Assembly: GCA_016788165.1 (NCBI GenBank)
Contig: JAEUTH010000021.1
Span: 271,886-335,885 of the forward strand
Reading direction: 5' to 3'
Source of the DNA: Bacteroidia bacterium
Lineage (GTDB): Bacteria; Bacteroidota; Bacteroidia; AKYH767-A; OLB10
Length of the DNA: 64,000 nucleotides
Positions 18,187 through 27,681 of this stretch are shown here, piece after piece. Every line of letters begins with the position of its first letter. Position 1 is the stretch's first letter. The notes below the pieces were generated by a model. It saw only the letters and a program-made list of their open reading frames with translations. It was not told the DNA's origin and did no database searches. The position numbers and the translations under genes were made by a program.

Positions 18187-19194
18187 ATGAATCAATTTAA
18201 AGTATTGAAACAGGTTTTATTAAAATGGTTGCTGATTTTCACCTCTGTTTCAACACTCCTTTTTAATAGTTGCAGCAATGAGTTGGATATAATTGCTCCC
18301 TATAAAGATACTACCATTGTGTATGCAATGCTTTCGCCAAACGATAGTATTCAGTATATTAAAATTTACAAATCATTTTTAGGTAAGGGCAATGCATATC
18401 AATTTGCTCAGGTTGCCGACTCATTTTACTTCCCTGATTTTTTAACTGCGTTTTTAGTTGGCAAAAAAAATGGCGAAACAAACGACACTATCCAATTAAT
18501 GCGCGATACATTGCCCAATGCTACCTATGGTACTTTTGCATCTGCACCTAACATTGCCTATACTACCACTGCCCCAATAAGTTCAAACAAAAGCTATGAA
18601 ATTATTATTGAGCGAAAAAATCATTCAACCGTATCATCAAGTACACAAATACCGCGTAATGCGTATTTATTTAAGCCTAACACATCCAATAAAGAAATTG
18701 CTTTAGCCAGCGATACATTATTTTCAATAGCATGGCAAACTGGTTTAAATGCCAAAGTTTATGGTGCCATTTTGCGTTTTAATTATTTAGATGTAACACC
18801 TCAAGGACAAACAAACCGCAGTATTGATTGGGTTTTGGGTCAACGCATTGCTGCCGATGTTTATACCAAACAAGATTTGAGTATAGACAAAACCATGGCC
18901 GATTTTTATAAACTGCTTAATGCCAAATTAAATCCACCCGACTCGCTCTCATACCGTATAGCAGGCAACGTTGAGATTATTATTTCAGGCGCGGCCGAAG
19001 ATTATTACTACTATCAGAAAATTAATAATGCCACAGTGGGCGTTAATCAAAACATACCGAATATAACCAACATTACAAACGGTTTGGGATTGTTTTCGGC
19101 TAATACTACAAATAGCTGGAGTTTCGAACTTGACAATTTAAGTTATCAGTACCTAAGATATAGTGTTTATACAGCACATTTAAAATTTTATTAA
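18187..19194 (+). CDS. Outer-membrane lipoprotein, DUF4249-like, function unknown
   Basis: 335 residues with a lipoprotein leader (hydrophobic core LLIFTSVSTLLF, then NSC with the Cys near residue 29). The mature part is beta-rich and reads like the DUF4249 group of Bacteroidota lipoproteins (an early IVYAMLSPND-type strand corresponding to the usual VVEGWI strand, and repeated Tyr/Asn-rich strands), but similarity is loose. The start codon follows immediately on a terminator hairpin belonging to the LamG gene, with no visible promoter between, so expression by read-through or from a promoter inside the upstream gene is implied. A strong terminator follows. Confidence 0.65.
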   Translation: MNQFKVLKQVLLKWLLIFTSVSTLLFNSCSNELDIIAPYKDTTIVYAMLSPNDSIQYIKIYKSFLGKGNAYQFAQVADSFYFPDFLTAFLVGKKNGETNDTIQLMRDTLPNATYGTFASAPNIAYTTTAPISSNKSYEIIIERKNHSTVSSSTQIPRNAYLFKPNTSNKEIALASDTLFSIAWQTGLNAKVYGAILRFNYLDVTPQGQTNRSIDWVLGQRIAADVYTKQDLSIDKTMADFYKLLNAKLNPPDSLSYRIAGNVEIIISGAAEDYYYYQKINNATVGVNQNIPNITNITNGLGLFSANTTNSWSFELDNLSYQYLRYSVYTAHLKFY

Positions 19195-19218
19195 AAATTA
19201 CCTTATTGATAAAAACGG

Positions 19219-19248
19219 AAAAAGCTCTTGTAAAACAAGAGCTTTTTT
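19219..19248. terminator. Intrinsic terminator between lipoprotein gene and tRNA-Pro
   Basis: AAAAAGCTCTTG and CAAGAGCTTTTT form a perfect 12-bp stem with loop TAAAA. A- and T-tracts on the two sides let it work for the plus-strand lipoprotein gene and for the minus-strand tRNA, whose 3' end is 3 bases away. Confidence 0.9.
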
Positions 19249-19250
19249 AG

Positions 19251-19324
19251 TCGGGGTGACTGGATTCGAACCAGCGACCACCAGCACCCCATGCTGATAC
19301 GCTACCGGACTGCGCTACACCCCG
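19251..19324 (-). tRNA. tRNA-Pro (anticodon GGG)
   Basis: 74 bases fold into a complete cloverleaf on the minus strand: acceptor CGGGGTG/CACCCCG with discriminator A, D-stem GCGC/GCGT, anticodon stem TCAGC/GCTGG closing the 7-base loop ATGGGGT, and T-arm with TTCGAAT. The loop gives U33, anticodon GGG and G37, with A32 opposite U38, a pairing I recall as characteristic of tRNA-Pro(GGG). CCA is not encoded. The 3' end lies 3 bases from a terminator. Confidence 0.95.
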
Positions 19325-19369
19325 AGTTTCCGTTTGGTAATTATGTGTATTTACCGCTTTTAAGGGCGG

Positions 19370-19377
19370 CAAAAATA
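19370..19377 (-). promoter_or_regulatory. Candidate -7 element for tRNA-Pro (TATTTTTG)
   Basis: The minus strand reads TATTTTTGC 45 bases upstream of the tRNA 5' end, matching TAnnTTTG. No TTG is found at the expected -33 distance. Confidence 0.3.
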
Positions 19378-19514
19378 TTAAAATATCATTGCCCATATCG
19401 TTTCTGTATTTTTTTTGTAACAGACACAATTATTGCCAATTAGTTAAGGTTTAGTTGATTGAATAATTTAAAATTTTAAATTGTTTTTGTTTGTTTTTTA
19501 ATCAATTATCAATT

Positions 19515-20972
19515 ATGAGTGACGAAGTTAGAAACTTAGAACCTACAGAACTTTGGAATTTTTTTGCCGACCTAAATGCCGTACCACGTGCCAGTAAAAA
19601 GGAAGAAAAAATTATTGCTTTTATACAACATTTTGGTCAAAAATTAAATTTAGAAACTATTACCGATGCTGCTGGTAATGTGCTTATAAAAAAACCAGCT
19701 ACAGCAGGTATGGAAAAATGTGCACCAATAGTTTTGCAAGCACATTTGGATATGGTGCATCAAAAAAATGAAAATACGGTTTTCGATTTTGATACGCAGG
19801 GTATTGAAATGTATGTTGACCAAGATTGGGTTAATGCCAAAGGCACAACTTTAGGTGCTGATAATGGTATAGGTGTAGCTACCATTATGGCTTTATTAGC
19901 CGCAACAGATGCAACTCATCCACCCATCGAAGCTTTATTTACAATTGATGAAGAAACCGGCATGACAGGTGCAAAAGGATTACAACCCGGTTGGTTGAAA
20001 GGAAAACTGATGTTGAATTTAGATACTGAAGAAGACGATGAAATAGATATTGGTTGTGCAGGCGGTATTGATATTACAGTTAACGCTACATATACACCAG
20101 AGAAAGCGGCTGATAATTATTTGTCATATATAGTAACTGTTACAGGGTTAAACGGTGGTCATTCAGGATTGGAAATTCATAAAGGCTTAGGTAATGCCAA
20201 TAAAATAATGAACCGCATATTGTATCATGTGCAATCCTTGGGGCTACGTATTAATAGTGTTGATGGTGGCAGCCTTCGTAACGCAATTCCACGCGAGAGC
20301 AAAGCTGTTATAAGTATTCCTGATACAAATAGTCAGGCATTTGAAAATAGCATCAATCAAATTTCACAAATCATTAAATCAGAACTTGCATGTACCGATG
20401 CCGGCTTAATTATTACTGCTCTTAAAACCAATCCGGCCGATAATTGGATGCCACAGCAACTTCAGCTATCTTTTTTAAAATGTATTTATGCGGCACAAAA
20501 TGGTGTTTATGCAATGAGCCATGTTGTACCAAATTTGGTTGAAACCTCAAATAACCTTGCCTGTGTTGCTGCTGGTAATGGCCAAATTAAAATATTGTGT
20601 TTAACACGCTCTGCATCCGAAACAGCTAAAACAGACTTAGCTCAATCTATTCAATCAGCATTTGAGTTAATGCCAGCCGAAGTTACACTTTCGGGCAGCT
20701 ATCCGGGTTGGCAACCCGATGCAAATTCAAAACTATTAAAGCATGTAACAGCAATTTATACGCAATTAAATAAACAGCAACCTAAAATTGTTGCCTGCCA
20801 TGCAGGTTTAGAGTGTGGTATAATAAAAAGCAAATACCCGTTGATGGATATGATTTCGATAGGCCCAATAATTAAAGGAGCACATTCGCCCAATGAGCGT
20901 GTACATATTAAATCGGTGCAAAAATTCTGGGTGTTTTTAAACGAAATTCTCAAAACAATACCAGAAGTTTAA
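19515..20972 (+). CDS. pepD: Aminoacyl-histidine dipeptidase (cytosol nonspecific dipeptidase)
   Basis: 485 residues from the ATG at 19515 (a TTG at 19491 would add eight residues without family support); this equals the length of E. coli PepD. M20-family metallopeptidase that cleaves Xaa-His and other dipeptides in the cytoplasm. Visible metal and catalytic motifs: LQAHLDMVHQK (His and the following Asp), GADNGIG (bridging Asp), DEETGMTGAKGL (catalytic Glu pair), LNLDTEEDDEIDIGCAGG (metal Asp), and the C-terminal GAHSPNERV (His). Monocistronic, between tRNA-Pro on the other strand and the TonB receptor. Confidence 0.95.
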   Translation: MSDEVRNLEPTELWNFFADLNAVPRASKKEEKIIAFIQHFGQKLNLETITDAAGNVLIKKPATAGMEKCAPIVLQAHLDMVHQKNENTVFDFDTQGIEMYVDQDWVNAKGTTLGADNGIGVATIMALLAATDATHPPIEALFTIDEETGMTGAKGLQPGWLKGKLMLNLDTEEDDEIDIGCAGGIDITVNATYTPEKAADNYLSYIVTVTGLNGGHSGLEIHKGLGNANKIMNRILYHVQSLGLRINSVDGGSLRNAIPRESKAVISIPDTNSQAFENSINQISQIIKSELACTDAGLIITALKTNPADNWMPQQLQLSFLKCIYAAQNGVYAMSHVVPNLVETSNNLACVAAGNGQIKILCLTRSASETAKTDLAQSIQSAFELMPAEVTLSGSYPGWQPDANSKLLKHVTAIYTQLNKQQPKIVACHAGLECGIIKSKYPLMDMISIGPIIKGAHSPNERVHIKSVQKFWVFLNEILKTIPEV

Positions 20973-21060
20973 TCTGTCATTTGTTTTTATTCTAAGTGTA
21001 ACAAACGGTAAGTTATAGCTTCTAAAACGCCAACTATTCAGCCTCCCTATTTCACCTTTT

Positions 21061-23478
21061 ATGCACAAACTATTAAGTTCAATTCTTATATCCTGTCTGG
21101 TACTGCTTACCATAAGCGATTTAAAAGCACAAAATAAATTTACAATTAGTGGTTACGTAAAGGATGCATCTACCGGTGAAACCATGATTGGAGCCAATGT
21201 ATATTTAAAAGAAACGCAAAAAGGAACCACCACCAACGTTTACGGTTTTTATTCGTTTACCGTTGAAAGTGGCACCTACACATTAGTAGCCACTTATTTA
21301 GGATATGTAGAAGAAGAACAAAAAGTAAACCTAAATCAAAATTTACAAGTGGCTATTGCCATAAAACCAAAAGTGGTAGAAACACAAGCCGCTGAAGTTG
21401 TTGGAAGTAAAGTCGAAAATAAAATAAGCTCAACACAAATGGGCAAGGAAGTGTTAGAGATAGAAACCATTAAATCAATACCTGCTTTTTTAGGCGAGGT
21501 TGATGTACTTAAAGCCATACAATTGCTACCGGGTGTACAAAGCGCAGGTGAAGGAAATAGTGGTTTTTATGTACGTGGTGGCGGACCTGATCAAAACCTG
21601 GTGCAGCTTGACGAAGCTACTGTTTATAACGCTTCGCATTTATTCGGATTTTTTAGTGTATTTAATGCCGATGCCATTAAAAATGTAACATTGATAAAAG
21701 GCGGCATGCCTGCAAATTACGGCAACCGCTTATCTTCTGTAGTTGATATTCAAATGAAAGATGGTAATGCCAAAGCTTTTCATGCACAAGGCGGTTTGGG
21801 CTTTATTGCCAGCCGTGTTACCGTTGAAGGGCCCATTATAAAAGATACCAGCTCTTTTATTGTATCGGCACGCAGAACCTTTGTGGATTTATTTTTGCGC
21901 CCACCCTTTGTTTCAAAAGAGTCGAATGCTTATGGTAACACCTATTATTTTTATGATCTTAATGCCAAAGTAAATTATATATTTTCTGATAAGGACCGGT
22001 TGTTTTTAAGCACTTACTTCGGCAGGGATAGATTTCAGTTTCGTAGTGCCGAGTCGGGTTTTAAAGCCAACATACCCTGGGGTAATGCCACTGCAACTTT
22101 AAGATGGAACCATATTTTTAATAATAAACTTTTTGCAAATACATCATTAATATATACCGATTATGACTTTTCGTTTGGTGCCGGTCAGGAGGATTTTAGG
22201 TTTGAACTTTATAGCGGTGTGCGCGATTGGAATGCCAAAGTTGATTTTAACTACTACCCAAGTGTAAAACATACGGTTAAGTTTGGTTTCAATTATGTAA
22301 ACCATTTGTTTACACCTTCTACAGCATCGGCAAGTCAGAACGAAACCGTTTTTGATTTGGGCAAACCTTATAAAATTTATGCAAATGATTTTGCACTTTA
22401 TGCATTGGACGACTGGGCAATAAACGATAGATTAACTATAAACGGAGGTTTGCGCGCAACAAGGTTTGTGCAATACGGTCCGTTTGACCGATACATTACC
22501 AATAGCAATTATGAGGTAGTGGATACTATAACTTATGGCAAAGGCGATAAAGTTGCGCAATACAACAATTTAGAGCCCAGATTTTCGCTTAGCTTTTTAA
22601 TTAATAAAAACACTTCGGTTAAAGCTGCATACACACAAAATTACCAATATGTACATTTGGCTTCTATTTCTTCACTTTCATTACCAACCGATGTTTGGGT
22701 GCCCAGCAGCGACCGTGTAAAACCACAGTTTGCCACGCAATATGCTGTAGGATTTTTTAAAAATTTTAAAAAAGACTTGTACGAAACATCTGTTGAGGTT
22801 TACTATAAGGACATGCGCAATCAAATTGAATATCGTGATGGTGCAACACCTGATATGGATATAAAAAATAATCAGGATAACAATTTTGTTTTTGGTAAAG
22901 GCTGGAGCTATGGTGCCGAGTTTTTTGTAAAGAAAAAATATGGAAAATTTAATGGATGGATTGGTTACACTTTGGCATGGACCTTACGCAATTTTCCGGA
23001 TCTAAATCAAGGCAAAGATTTTTATGCCAGATATGACAGGCGTAACGATTTAAAAGTTGTAGCCATTTATGAGCTTAATAAGAAATGGAGCTTTGGTGCC
23101 ACTTTTGTTTATGCAACCGGTAATGCCCTTACCCTACCCCAGCAACGCTATTTATTTGGTGGCGCCATTGATCCAAACAACCTAAACACTTCGCAATTTA
23201 ATAACCCTCAAATTTATTACACGTATGGCGACAGAAACAGTTATCGTATGGCTGCATACCATCGTTTAGATATTTCGGCAACGCTACAAGGCCGTAAAAC
23301 CGATAAGTTTGAAAGCAGTTGGGTTTTTGCAGTTTATAATTTATATAACCGTTATAACCCATACTTTATTTATTTCGATTCAACTTTCGATACCAAAACC
23401 AATCAAGTAGTAATACAAGCAAAACAAGTAAGCCTGTTTCCGGTATTACCCAGTGTAACCTGGAATTTTAAATTTTAA
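21061..23478 (+). CDS. TonB-dependent outer-membrane receptor with carboxypeptidase-like regulatory domain
   Basis: 805 residues. Signal peptide (about 1-23), a CarboxypepD_reg-like domain (about 27-112; ISGYVKDASTGETMIGANVYL), a plug domain (about 130-240; LPGVQSAGEGNSGFYVRGGGPDQNLVQLD is represented here by its FYVRGGGPDQN core), then a 22-strand-type barrel rich in aromatic strands ending in WNFKF. It would import a bulky substrate or export-linked ligand across the outer membrane using TonB energy; the substrate is unknown. A DUF4249 lipoprotein follows after 13 bases. That pairing recalls SusC/SusD pairs but uses a different lipoprotein family. Confidence 0.93.
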   Translation: MHKLLSSILISCLVLLTISDLKAQNKFTISGYVKDASTGETMIGANVYLKETQKGTTTNVYGFYSFTVESGTYTLVATYLGYVEEEQKVNLNQNLQVAIAIKPKVVETQAAEVVGSKVENKISSTQMGKEVLEIETIKSIPAFLGEVDVLKAIQLLPGVQSAGEGNSGFYVRGGGPDQNLVQLDEATVYNASHLFGFFSVFNADAIKNVTLIKGGMPANYGNRLSSVVDIQMKDGNAKAFHAQGGLGFIASRVTVEGPIIKDTSSFIVSARRTFVDLFLRPPFVSKESNAYGNTYYFYDLNAKVNYIFSDKDRLFLSTYFGRDRFQFRSAESGFKANIPWGNATATLRWNHIFNNKLFANTSLIYTDYDFSFGAGQEDFRFELYSGVRDWNAKVDFNYYPSVKHTVKFGFNYVNHLFTPSTASASQNETVFDLGKPYKIYANDFALYALDDWAINDRLTINGGLRATRFVQYGPFDRYITNSNYEVVDTITYGKGDKVAQYNNLEPRFSLSFLINKNTSVKAAYTQNYQYVHLASISSLSLPTDVWVPSSDRVKPQFATQYAVGFFKNFKKDLYETSVEVYYKDMRNQIEYRDGATPDMDIKNNQDNNFVFGKGWSYGAEFFVKKKYGKFNGWIGYTLAWTLRNFPDLNQGKDFYARYDRRNDLKVVAIYELNKKWSFGATFVYATGNALTLPQQRYLFGGAIDPNNLNTSQFNNPQIYYTYGDRNSYRMAAYHRLDISATLQGRKTDKFESSWVFAVYNLYNRYNPYFIYFDSTFDTKTNQVVIQAKQVSLFPVLPSVTWNFKF

Positions 23479-23491
23479 TGCTACCAAAAAT

Positions 23492-24355
23492 ATGTCAGTA
23501 ATAAAAAGTATAACACCCATTGCCCTTTTGTTTCTATTTTTTGCAATTACCGCTTGCGAAAAAAATATTACAGTTGATTTGCCGGCATCTAAGCCCATGG
23601 TAGTACTCGAGGGTTATGTTGAACCCGGTTTGCCGCCCTACGTTTATCTATCGTACAGCACCGGTTATTTCGACCCAATAGATTCAGCATCGCTCACTAA
23701 AAATTTAATTAAAAATGCCTTAGTGATAATTAATGATGGATTTGCAACCGACACTATGTTAGAGGTAATACCGGGCTATGGATATTTTTATGCATCAAGT
23801 AATCTTTTGGGAACCATCGGCCGTACCTATACACTAACAGTAACAACACAAAAAGGCGAAGTTGTTAACGCTCAAACTACATTACATGCTCCGGTACCAT
23901 TAGACAGTATTTATTTTAAAACAGTTGAAAACAATGATACTATGGGTTTGGTTTGGGCACGCTTAACCGACCCCGATACTTTAGGAAATTACTATCGTTG
24001 GTTTGCCAAGCGCATTACAAAAGACGATACGTATTATGCGCCATTTGGATCTACTTTTGAAGATAAATTTATAAATGGCACTTCATTAGATTTTTCGTTT
24101 TACCGTGGCATACCACCCAACACCAGTAGCGAAGATGAAGAAGAGTCGGAACTATATAAAATTGGCGATACGGTGATAGTAAAATTTTGTACGATGGATA
24201 AAAAATCATACGGATTTTGGCGCGAAGCCGAAACGCAGAGCGGCAACAATGGCAATCCATTTGGTTCTATATCGCCTATAAACAGTGGTGTTACAGGTGG
24301 GTTAGGAATTTTTTGTGCTTACAGCCCTTCATACGATACACTTATTTGTAAGTAA
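23492..24355 (+). CDS. DUF4249 family lipoprotein, TonB receptor partner
   Basis: 287 residues with a lipoprotein signal (ALLFLFFAITAC; Cys at 22). The DUF4249 hallmark follows at once: a D-L-P strand, then MVVLEGYVEPGLPPYVYLS and a beta-sandwich-like region with DGFATDTML. Function is unknown; genes of this family usually follow TonB receptors, as here (13 bases downstream), so a surface-exposed partner of the receptor is inferred. A second, more diverged protein of similar type is at 18187-19194. Confidence 0.88.
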   Translation: MSVIKSITPIALLFLFFAITACEKNITVDLPASKPMVVLEGYVEPGLPPYVYLSYSTGYFDPIDSASLTKNLIKNALVIINDGFATDTMLEVIPGYGYFYASSNLLGTIGRTYTLTVTTQKGEVVNAQTTLHAPVPLDSIYFKTVENNDTMGLVWARLTDPDTLGNYYRWFAKRITKDDTYYAPFGSTFEDKFINGTSLDFSFYRGIPPNTSSEDEEESELYKIGDTVIVKFCTMDKKSYGFWREAETQSGNNGNPFGSISPINSGVTGGLGIFCAYSPSYDTLICK

Positions 24356-24408
24356 TGTTTTTAAAATGTAAACGGTTGTGGTTAACAAAAGTTATTACAT
24401 GAGTGACT

Positions 24409-24759
24409 TTAGCTTCTAAGAATTTTATCCATCTTTTTTCCTTTTGCTAATTCATCAATCAACTTATCCATATACCTTATTTTTTGCATTAAAGGGTCGC
24501 TAATTTCTTCAACACGGTAACCGCAGATTACACCCGTAATTTTTGATGCGTTATTGTTAAACATGGGTGCTTCGGCAAAAAATGTTTCCAGGTCAACTTT
24601 ACTTTCAATTTGTAATTGGAGCGTTTTTGAATCATAACCTGTAAGCCAATATAGTATTTGATCAACTTCGTCCTTACTGCGCCCTTTAGATGTTGCCTTT
24701 TGAATATACAGTGGATAAACACTGGCAAACACAATTCGATAAACACGTTCCTGATTCAT
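24409..24759 (-). CDS. DUF2200 family protein
   Basis: 116 residues matching the DUF2200 family closely over its entire length: [52 protein letters not shown] and a C-terminus ending [14 protein letters not shown]. Predicted cytoplasmic, function not established. Last gene of the minus-strand ruvX-def-aroK group, 33 bases after aroK. Confidence 0.9.
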   Translation of the reverse strand: MNQERVYRIVFASVYPLYIQKATSKGRSKDEVDQILYWLTGYDSKTLQLQIESKVDLETFFAEAPMFNNNASKITGVICGYRVEEISDPLMQKIRYMDKLIDELAKGKKMDKILRS

Positions 24760-24792
24760 AATTCAAAAATAAATATTTTAAAAAGCAGTTTA

Positions 24793-25326
24793 TCAGTTGT
24801 ATTTGTTTTTATGAAACCATCCGGCCATTTCAATTAATTGAAACAAATAACCTGCTTTACAGTTTAATGAAGCAACATGCAAGTTAGCTTTTAAATAAAA
24901 TGGTTCGCGTTGTTGCAAAAGTGAGGTTATAAAAGATTGCAGCTTATTGTCGGGCACGTTAGTAAGTAATGGCCTTTTATCCTTTGCGTTTTTTAACCGG
25001 CTATGTAATGCTGCAGGTGGCATACTTAAATATATTGTAAGGCCACTGTCATTCATTAATTCCAAATTATTATAAAAGCATGGCGCACCACCACCAACAG
25101 CAACAACTTGTTTTTGTTTTTGTGCAACCTGATGCAAACATGCCTGTTCTGCTATTCTAAAATATGTTTCGCCTTTTAAAAAAAGTTCGGTAATGGTAAT
25201 TTGGTTTTGCAGCTCTATTTCAATATCTAAATCAACAAAATCATATTGCATGAGCTTGGCTAATTGCTTTCCTATAGTGCTTTTGCCGCAACCCATAAAT
25301 CCAATCAGAAAAATGTTTTCTTTCAC
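24793..25326 (-). CDS. aroK: Shikimate kinase
   Basis: 177 residues, normal length. It phosphorylates shikimate in the aromatic amino acid pathway. The P-loop is GFMGCGKSTIGK (about residues 9-20), the shikimate-binding acidic segment is FVDLDIEIE, the conserved FR is in GETYFRIAE, and VVAVGGGAPCF forms the Walker B-like turn; RPLL supplies the lid-region Arg. Third gene of the ruvX-def-aroK-DUF2200 operon; 9 bases separate it from def. Confidence 0.95.
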   Translation of the reverse strand: MKENIFLIGFMGCGKSTIGKQLAKLMQYDFVDLDIEIELQNQITITELFLKGETYFRIAEQACLHQVAQKQKQVVAVGGGAPCFYNNLELMNDSGLTIYLSMPPAALHSRLKNAKDKRPLLTNVPDNKLQSFITSLLQQREPFYLKANLHVASLNCKAGYLFQLIEMAGWFHKNKYN

Positions 25327-25335
25327 AGGTAACCG

Positions 25336-25893
25336 TTATTTTCTGATAAAACGCATGCGATAATCCACATTAACTTTGCCATTGCTTATATCGTTAAGTT
25401 TACCTTTAATCATACGTTTACGCAGCGGATTTAATTTATCAGTAAAAAGTATGCCTTCAATATGATCGTATTCATGCTGAATAATGCGTGCAGCCAAACC
25501 ACTAAATTTTTCGGTTTTCGAATCAAAGTTTTCATCCAAATATGTAATGGTAATATCGGGTTTGCGTAACACATCTTCGCGCACACCAGGTATGCTTAAA
25601 CATCCTTCGTTAAACTTCCAGGCCTCGCCTGCCTCATCAAGTATTTGGGCATTAATAAAAACACGTTTAAAGTTTTCTAACTCCTTTTCATCTTCGGCAA
25701 AAGGCGATGCATCAATAACAAACAACCTGATAGCTAACCCAATTTGTGGTGCAGCCAAACCAACGCCATTGGCATTATACATGGTTTCAAACATATCGTT
25801 AATCAGTTGGGGTAAGGCTTTGTAATCGTTTGTTATGTTTTCGGCTTTTTTACGTAAAACGGCATCACCAAATGCCACAATGGGAAGTATCAT
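25336..25893 (-). CDS. def: Peptide deformylase
   Basis: 185 residues from the ATG at 25893; a longer frame to 25953 would overlap ruvX by some 60 bases and adds unrelated residues. It removes the formyl group from nascent proteins. All three metal motifs are present: GVGLAAPQIG (residues about 45-54), EGCLSIPG with the metal Cys, and QHEYDHIEG with the HExxH metal site. One base separates its start from the ruvX stop, implying cotranscription and possible translational coupling. Confidence 0.96.
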   Translation of the reverse strand: MILPIVAFGDAVLRKKAENITNDYKALPQLINDMFETMYNANGVGLAAPQIGLAIRLFVIDASPFAEDEKELENFKRVFINAQILDEAGEAWKFNEGCLSIPGVREDVLRKPDITITYLDENFDSKTEKFSGLAARIIQHEYDHIEGILFTDKLNPLRKRMIKGKLNDISNGKVNVDYRMRFIRK

Positions 25894-25894
25894 A

Positions 25895-26323
25895 TCAAAA
25901 TAAATTTGTGTTAGTGTGTGCGTCCATATATTGTTGTAAAATAATGGTGGCACTTACTTTATCAATAAGCGCTTTATTTCTTCGTTCCGACTTTTTAACG
26001 CCAGAAGATATTAAGCTTTGCATAGCCCATTGCGATGTATGTTGTTCGCCAAATCTAACCACAGGTATATCAGGCAATTTTTTTTTCAGCCTTCCTAAAA
26101 ATGATAAAATGTTTGGCTCTATTTCGCTGGGTTTAAAGTTTTTTTGAAGTGGCTGCCCTACAATTATTTTTTCAACTTCTTCGGCTTTGGCATAAGTTTC
26201 AAGGAATGTAAGCAGTTCATTGGTATCAACAGTAGTTAATGCATGAGGTATTAATTGCAAAACATCCGTAACGGCTATGCCGGTTCGTTTTAATCCAAAA
26301 TCTATTGCTAGTAAGCGTGCCAT
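25895..26323 (-). CDS. ruvX: RuvX/YqgF Holliday junction resolvase-like protein
   Basis: 142 residues, the standard length. RNase H-like fold with LLAIDFGLKRTGIAVTD at the N-terminus (first catalytic Asp), KIIVGQPL in the middle and the conserved DKVSATIILQQYM at the C-terminus. Family members act in pre-16S rRNA processing and/or Holliday junction resolution. First gene of the ruvX-def-aroK-DUF2200 operon; a TAGCTTTG element lies 9 bases upstream. Confidence 0.93.
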   Translation of the reverse strand: MARLLAIDFGLKRTGIAVTDVLQLIPHALTTVDTNELLTFLETYAKAEEVEKIIVGQPLQKNFKPSEIEPNILSFLGRLKKKLPDIPVVRFGEQHTSQWAMQSLISSGVKKSERRNKALIDKVSATIILQQYMDAHTNTNLF

Positions 26324-26331
26324 ATTGGGTG

Positions 26332-26339
26332 CAAAGCTA
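26332..26339 (-). promoter_or_regulatory. Candidate -7 element for ruvX (TAGCTTTG)
   Basis: The minus strand reads TAGCTTTGC 9 bases before the ruvX start, a full TAnnTTTG match without a -33 partner. If used, the mRNA would be nearly leaderless. Confidence 0.3.
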
Positions 26340-26430
26340 TAATTAAGCAGGTAATTGTTATTGCCTATCTAAATGATGCTACTTTTTATCACTTTAAAAA
26401 TTATACTTACAGCGTTTAATATTTGTACGC

Positions 26431-27669
26431 ATGCTAAAAAAAATTCCTTTAACCGGTTGGATTTTCATTGCACTTTTTTTAGGTGCTGCCGTTGGCGAAA
26501 TTTATAGAAACAACCATCCTGATATAGCAACTCAAAGAGCTTTTGCCGAAAATATATCGGTTTTAAGTGATGTGTTTTTGCGCTTAATAAAAATGATTAT
26601 TGCGCCTTTGGTGTTTAGTACTTTAGTTGTTGGCATTGCCAAGTTGGGCGATTTTAAAGTAGTTGGTCGCATTGGTATTAAAACCATTTTATATTTTCAG
26701 TTTGCAACACTTATAGCATTGGCATTGGGCTTGGTAATAGTTAATGTTATGCGTCCGGGCGATTACATGCAAATGCCGTTGCCCGATGCCGCCACCAGTG
26801 GTATTAATGCAACTGCACCTACTTTAAAAAGTTTTGTTACGCATGTAATACCTAAAAGTGTTGTCGAAGCAATGGCTAACAATGAGATATTGCCAATCGT
26901 AATTTTTTCAATATTTTTTGGTATTGCATTGGCATCATTAGGCGCTATGGGCAAATCGTTGATTCATGCACTGGATGCTTTGGCACATGTAATGTTTAAA
27001 GTAACCAACTATGTAATGTATTTTGCACCATTGGGTGTATTTGGTGCAATTTGCGCTGTTATTACCACACAAGGAATTGGTATTATAAAAGGATACGTTT
27101 ACTTAATAGCCTGCTTTTATGGTGGGCTAATTTTTTTCGCTATTGTGGTACTGGGTTCCATTGCCTTATTGGTAGGAATTAAGTTTGGCAAGCTGCTTAA
27201 AATAATTCAGGAGCCTTTATTGCTTGCTTTTTCAACAGCCAGCAGCGAGGCCGCTTTTCCAAAAATGGTAGAAAAATTAAAAGCCTATGGTTGTAGCGAT
27301 AGAATTATAAGTTTTGTATTGCCCTTAGGTTATTCGTTTAATTTAGATGGCAGCATTATGTACATGACTTTTGCAACAGCTTTTATCGCCCAAACTTATG
27401 GCAGGGTATTATCCATTGAAGAACAAATTACCATGATGCTCATTTTATTAGTTACCAGTAAAGGTATGGCAGGTGTGCCACGTGCATCCTTAGTCGTTAT
27501 TGCTGCGCTGTTACCACAGTTTGGCTTACCCGAAGCGGGCTTGCTTTTATTATTAGGCATTGATCAAATTTTGGATATGGGCCGTAGTGCTACTAATGTG
27601 GTGGGCAATGCAGTTGCTACTGCTGTTGTTTCGAAATGGGAAGGCGAGCTACAAGAAAATCATTTATAA
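26431..27669 (+). CDS. Dicarboxylate/amino acid:cation symporter (DAACS family)
   Basis: 412 residues with about eight transmembrane helices plus re-entrant loops. Family marks are the serine-rich re-entrant STASSEAAFPKMVEKL, PLGYSFNLDGSIMYMTFATAF, the second hairpin SKGMAGVPRASLVV and the substrate-binding helix DQILDMGRSATNVVGNA with its Asp, Arg and Asn. It would import glutamate, aspartate or C4-dicarboxylates with sodium or protons at the inner membrane. First gene of a five-gene plus-strand run; 12 bases to the next gene. Confidence 0.93.
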   Translation: MLKKIPLTGWIFIALFLGAAVGEIYRNNHPDIATQRAFAENISVLSDVFLRLIKMIIAPLVFSTLVVGIAKLGDFKVVGRIGIKTILYFQFATLIALALGLVIVNVMRPGDYMQMPLPDAATSGINATAPTLKSFVTHVIPKSVVEAMANNEILPIVIFSIFFGIALASLGAMGKSLIHALDALAHVMFKVTNYVMYFAPLGVFGAICAVITTQGIGIIKGYVYLIACFYGGLIFFAIVVLGSIALLVGIKFGKLLKIIQEPLLLAFSTASSEAAFPKMVEKLKAYGCSDRIISFVLPLGYSFNLDGSIMYMTFATAFIAQTYGRVLSIEEQITMMLILLVTSKGMAGVPRASLVVIAALLPQFGLPEAGLLLLLGIDQILDMGRSATNVVGNAVATAVVSKWEGELQENHL

Positions 27670-27681
27670 ACTATTATAATC

